In this document: positions 5,558 through 5,680 of the stretch, piece by piece
Layout of the letters: each line of letters starts with the position of its first letter
How positions within the stretch are numbered: position 1 is the first letter of the stretch
Source: an uncultured cyanobacterium
GTDB taxonomy: Bacteria; Cyanobacteriota; Cyanobacteriia; Cyanobacteriales; Geitlerinemataceae
Length of the DNA: 5,680 bases
Direction of reading: 5' to 3'
Assembly: GCA_937121005.1 (NCBI GenBank)
Contig: CAKZKB010000258.1
Coordinates: 1-5,680, forward strand
Notes under the pieces: generated by a model
What the model saw: the letters and a program-made list of their open reading frames with translations, nothing else
Databases searched by the model: none
Told to the model about the DNA's origin: nothing
Position numbers and translations under genes: made by a program

Positions 5558-5680
5558 TTAACCAAAACTAGATCTATTATAATCGAGACGATCGCCAACT
5601 GTCATCGATAAAAATGTATCGATCTGCTGGGGGGGTGACAAGTAGGGCTGTAAGCTAGGCCAGTTGTGCGATTGAAGGAG
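5558..5680 (-). CDS. Probable C-terminal end of an unidentified gene, cut by the window edge
   Basis: Reading the minus strand from 5680, one frame is open for 40 codons and ends in TAA (5560-5558). The translation begins LLQSHNWPSLQPYLSPPQQ and continues IDTFLSMTVGDRLDYNRSSFG. It looks protein-like and ends nine bases before the first glycosyltransferase, matching the tight spacing of the genes downstream. An open stretch this short can arise by chance (roughly 1 in 7 for random codons), and the frame contains a promoter-like sequence and an inverted repeat. I do not recognise the family. If real, it is the preceding gene of the glycosyltransferase operon. Confidence 0.45.
   Translation of the reverse strand, partial: LLQSHNWPSLQPYLSPPQQIDTFLSMTVGDRLDYNRSSFG
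5576..5605 (-). promoter_or_regulatory. Promoter-like sequence ahead of the glycosyltransferase genes
   Basis: On the minus strand, ATGACA (5605-5600, 5 of 6 to TTGACA) and a perfect TATAAT (5581-5576) are separated by 18 bases. The predicted start is near 5568-5570, giving a leader of about 20 bases before ATG 5548. The match is strong. If the upstream open frame is real, this would be an internal promoter within its last codons; if not, it is the main promoter of the three glycosyltransferase genes. Confidence 0.5.
5604..5623. promoter_or_regulatory. Inverted repeat ATCGATA-N6-TATCGAT abutting the -35 box
   Basis: Seen directly: ATCGATA at 5604-5610 and TATCGAT at 5617-5623 are perfect reverse complements with a 6-base spacer. 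They overlap the upstream edge of the ATGACA -35 box by two bases. Size and position suit a dimeric regulator's operator, but the sequence may also be coding, and ATCGAT-type words are common here. No regulator gene lies in the window. Confidence 0.3.

Noticed and set aside
4429..5680. Absence of GCGATCGC over the last 1.25 kb, as a sign of foreign origin of the first glycosyltransferase
   Set aside because: About three copies would be expected at the window's density, so zero is only weakly unusual. Shorter CGATCG words are still present, and the gene is clearly a paralogue of its neighbours.

Overview
The window looks like chromosomal DNA of a cyanobacterium. The palindrome GCGATCGC (HIP1) occurs 13 times in 5.7 kb, and shorter CGATCG-containing sequences are frequent. 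This octamer is known to be strongly over-represented in many cyanobacteria. The species cannot be named from the sequence. Every gene I can support lies on the minus strand, so transcription runs from right to left.

Layout in the direction of transcription. (1) At the right edge is an open frame of 40 codons ending in TAA at 5558. It is probably the C-terminus of a gene that starts outside the window. (2) Three tandem family-2 glycosyltransferase genes follow (5548-4556, 4552-3566, 3561-2575; 330, 328 and 328 aa). Only 3-4 bases separate them, and they align without gaps over about the first 200 residues. (3) A gap of about 225 bp carries a 70-bp inverted-repeat element and a good sigma70-type promoter. 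(4) Two SGNH/GDSL-type hydrolase-fold genes follow (2349-1342 and 1340-198), one base apart. Each encodes one N-terminal hydrophobic segment. (5) The last 197 bp hold a strong hairpin right at the final stop codon, plus several more inverted repeats, and no gene.

The most economical reading (inference) is a surface-polysaccharide or glycolipid locus. The glycosyltransferases would add successive sugars on the cytoplasmic side. The membrane-anchored SGNH proteins would act on the far side of the membrane, for example adding or removing acyl groups. No polymerase, flippase, MBOAT acyltransferase or priming transferase is in the window, so the product cannot be named.

The points most worth a second look are two active-site changes. 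The upstream SGNH protein lacks the block III Asn, and the middle glycosyltransferase lacks the Glu of its ED motif. The 70-bp inverted repeat and the overlapping, mutually exclusive hairpins after the last gene are also notable. I see no CRISPR array, tRNA, rRNA, insertion sequence or clear defence system.
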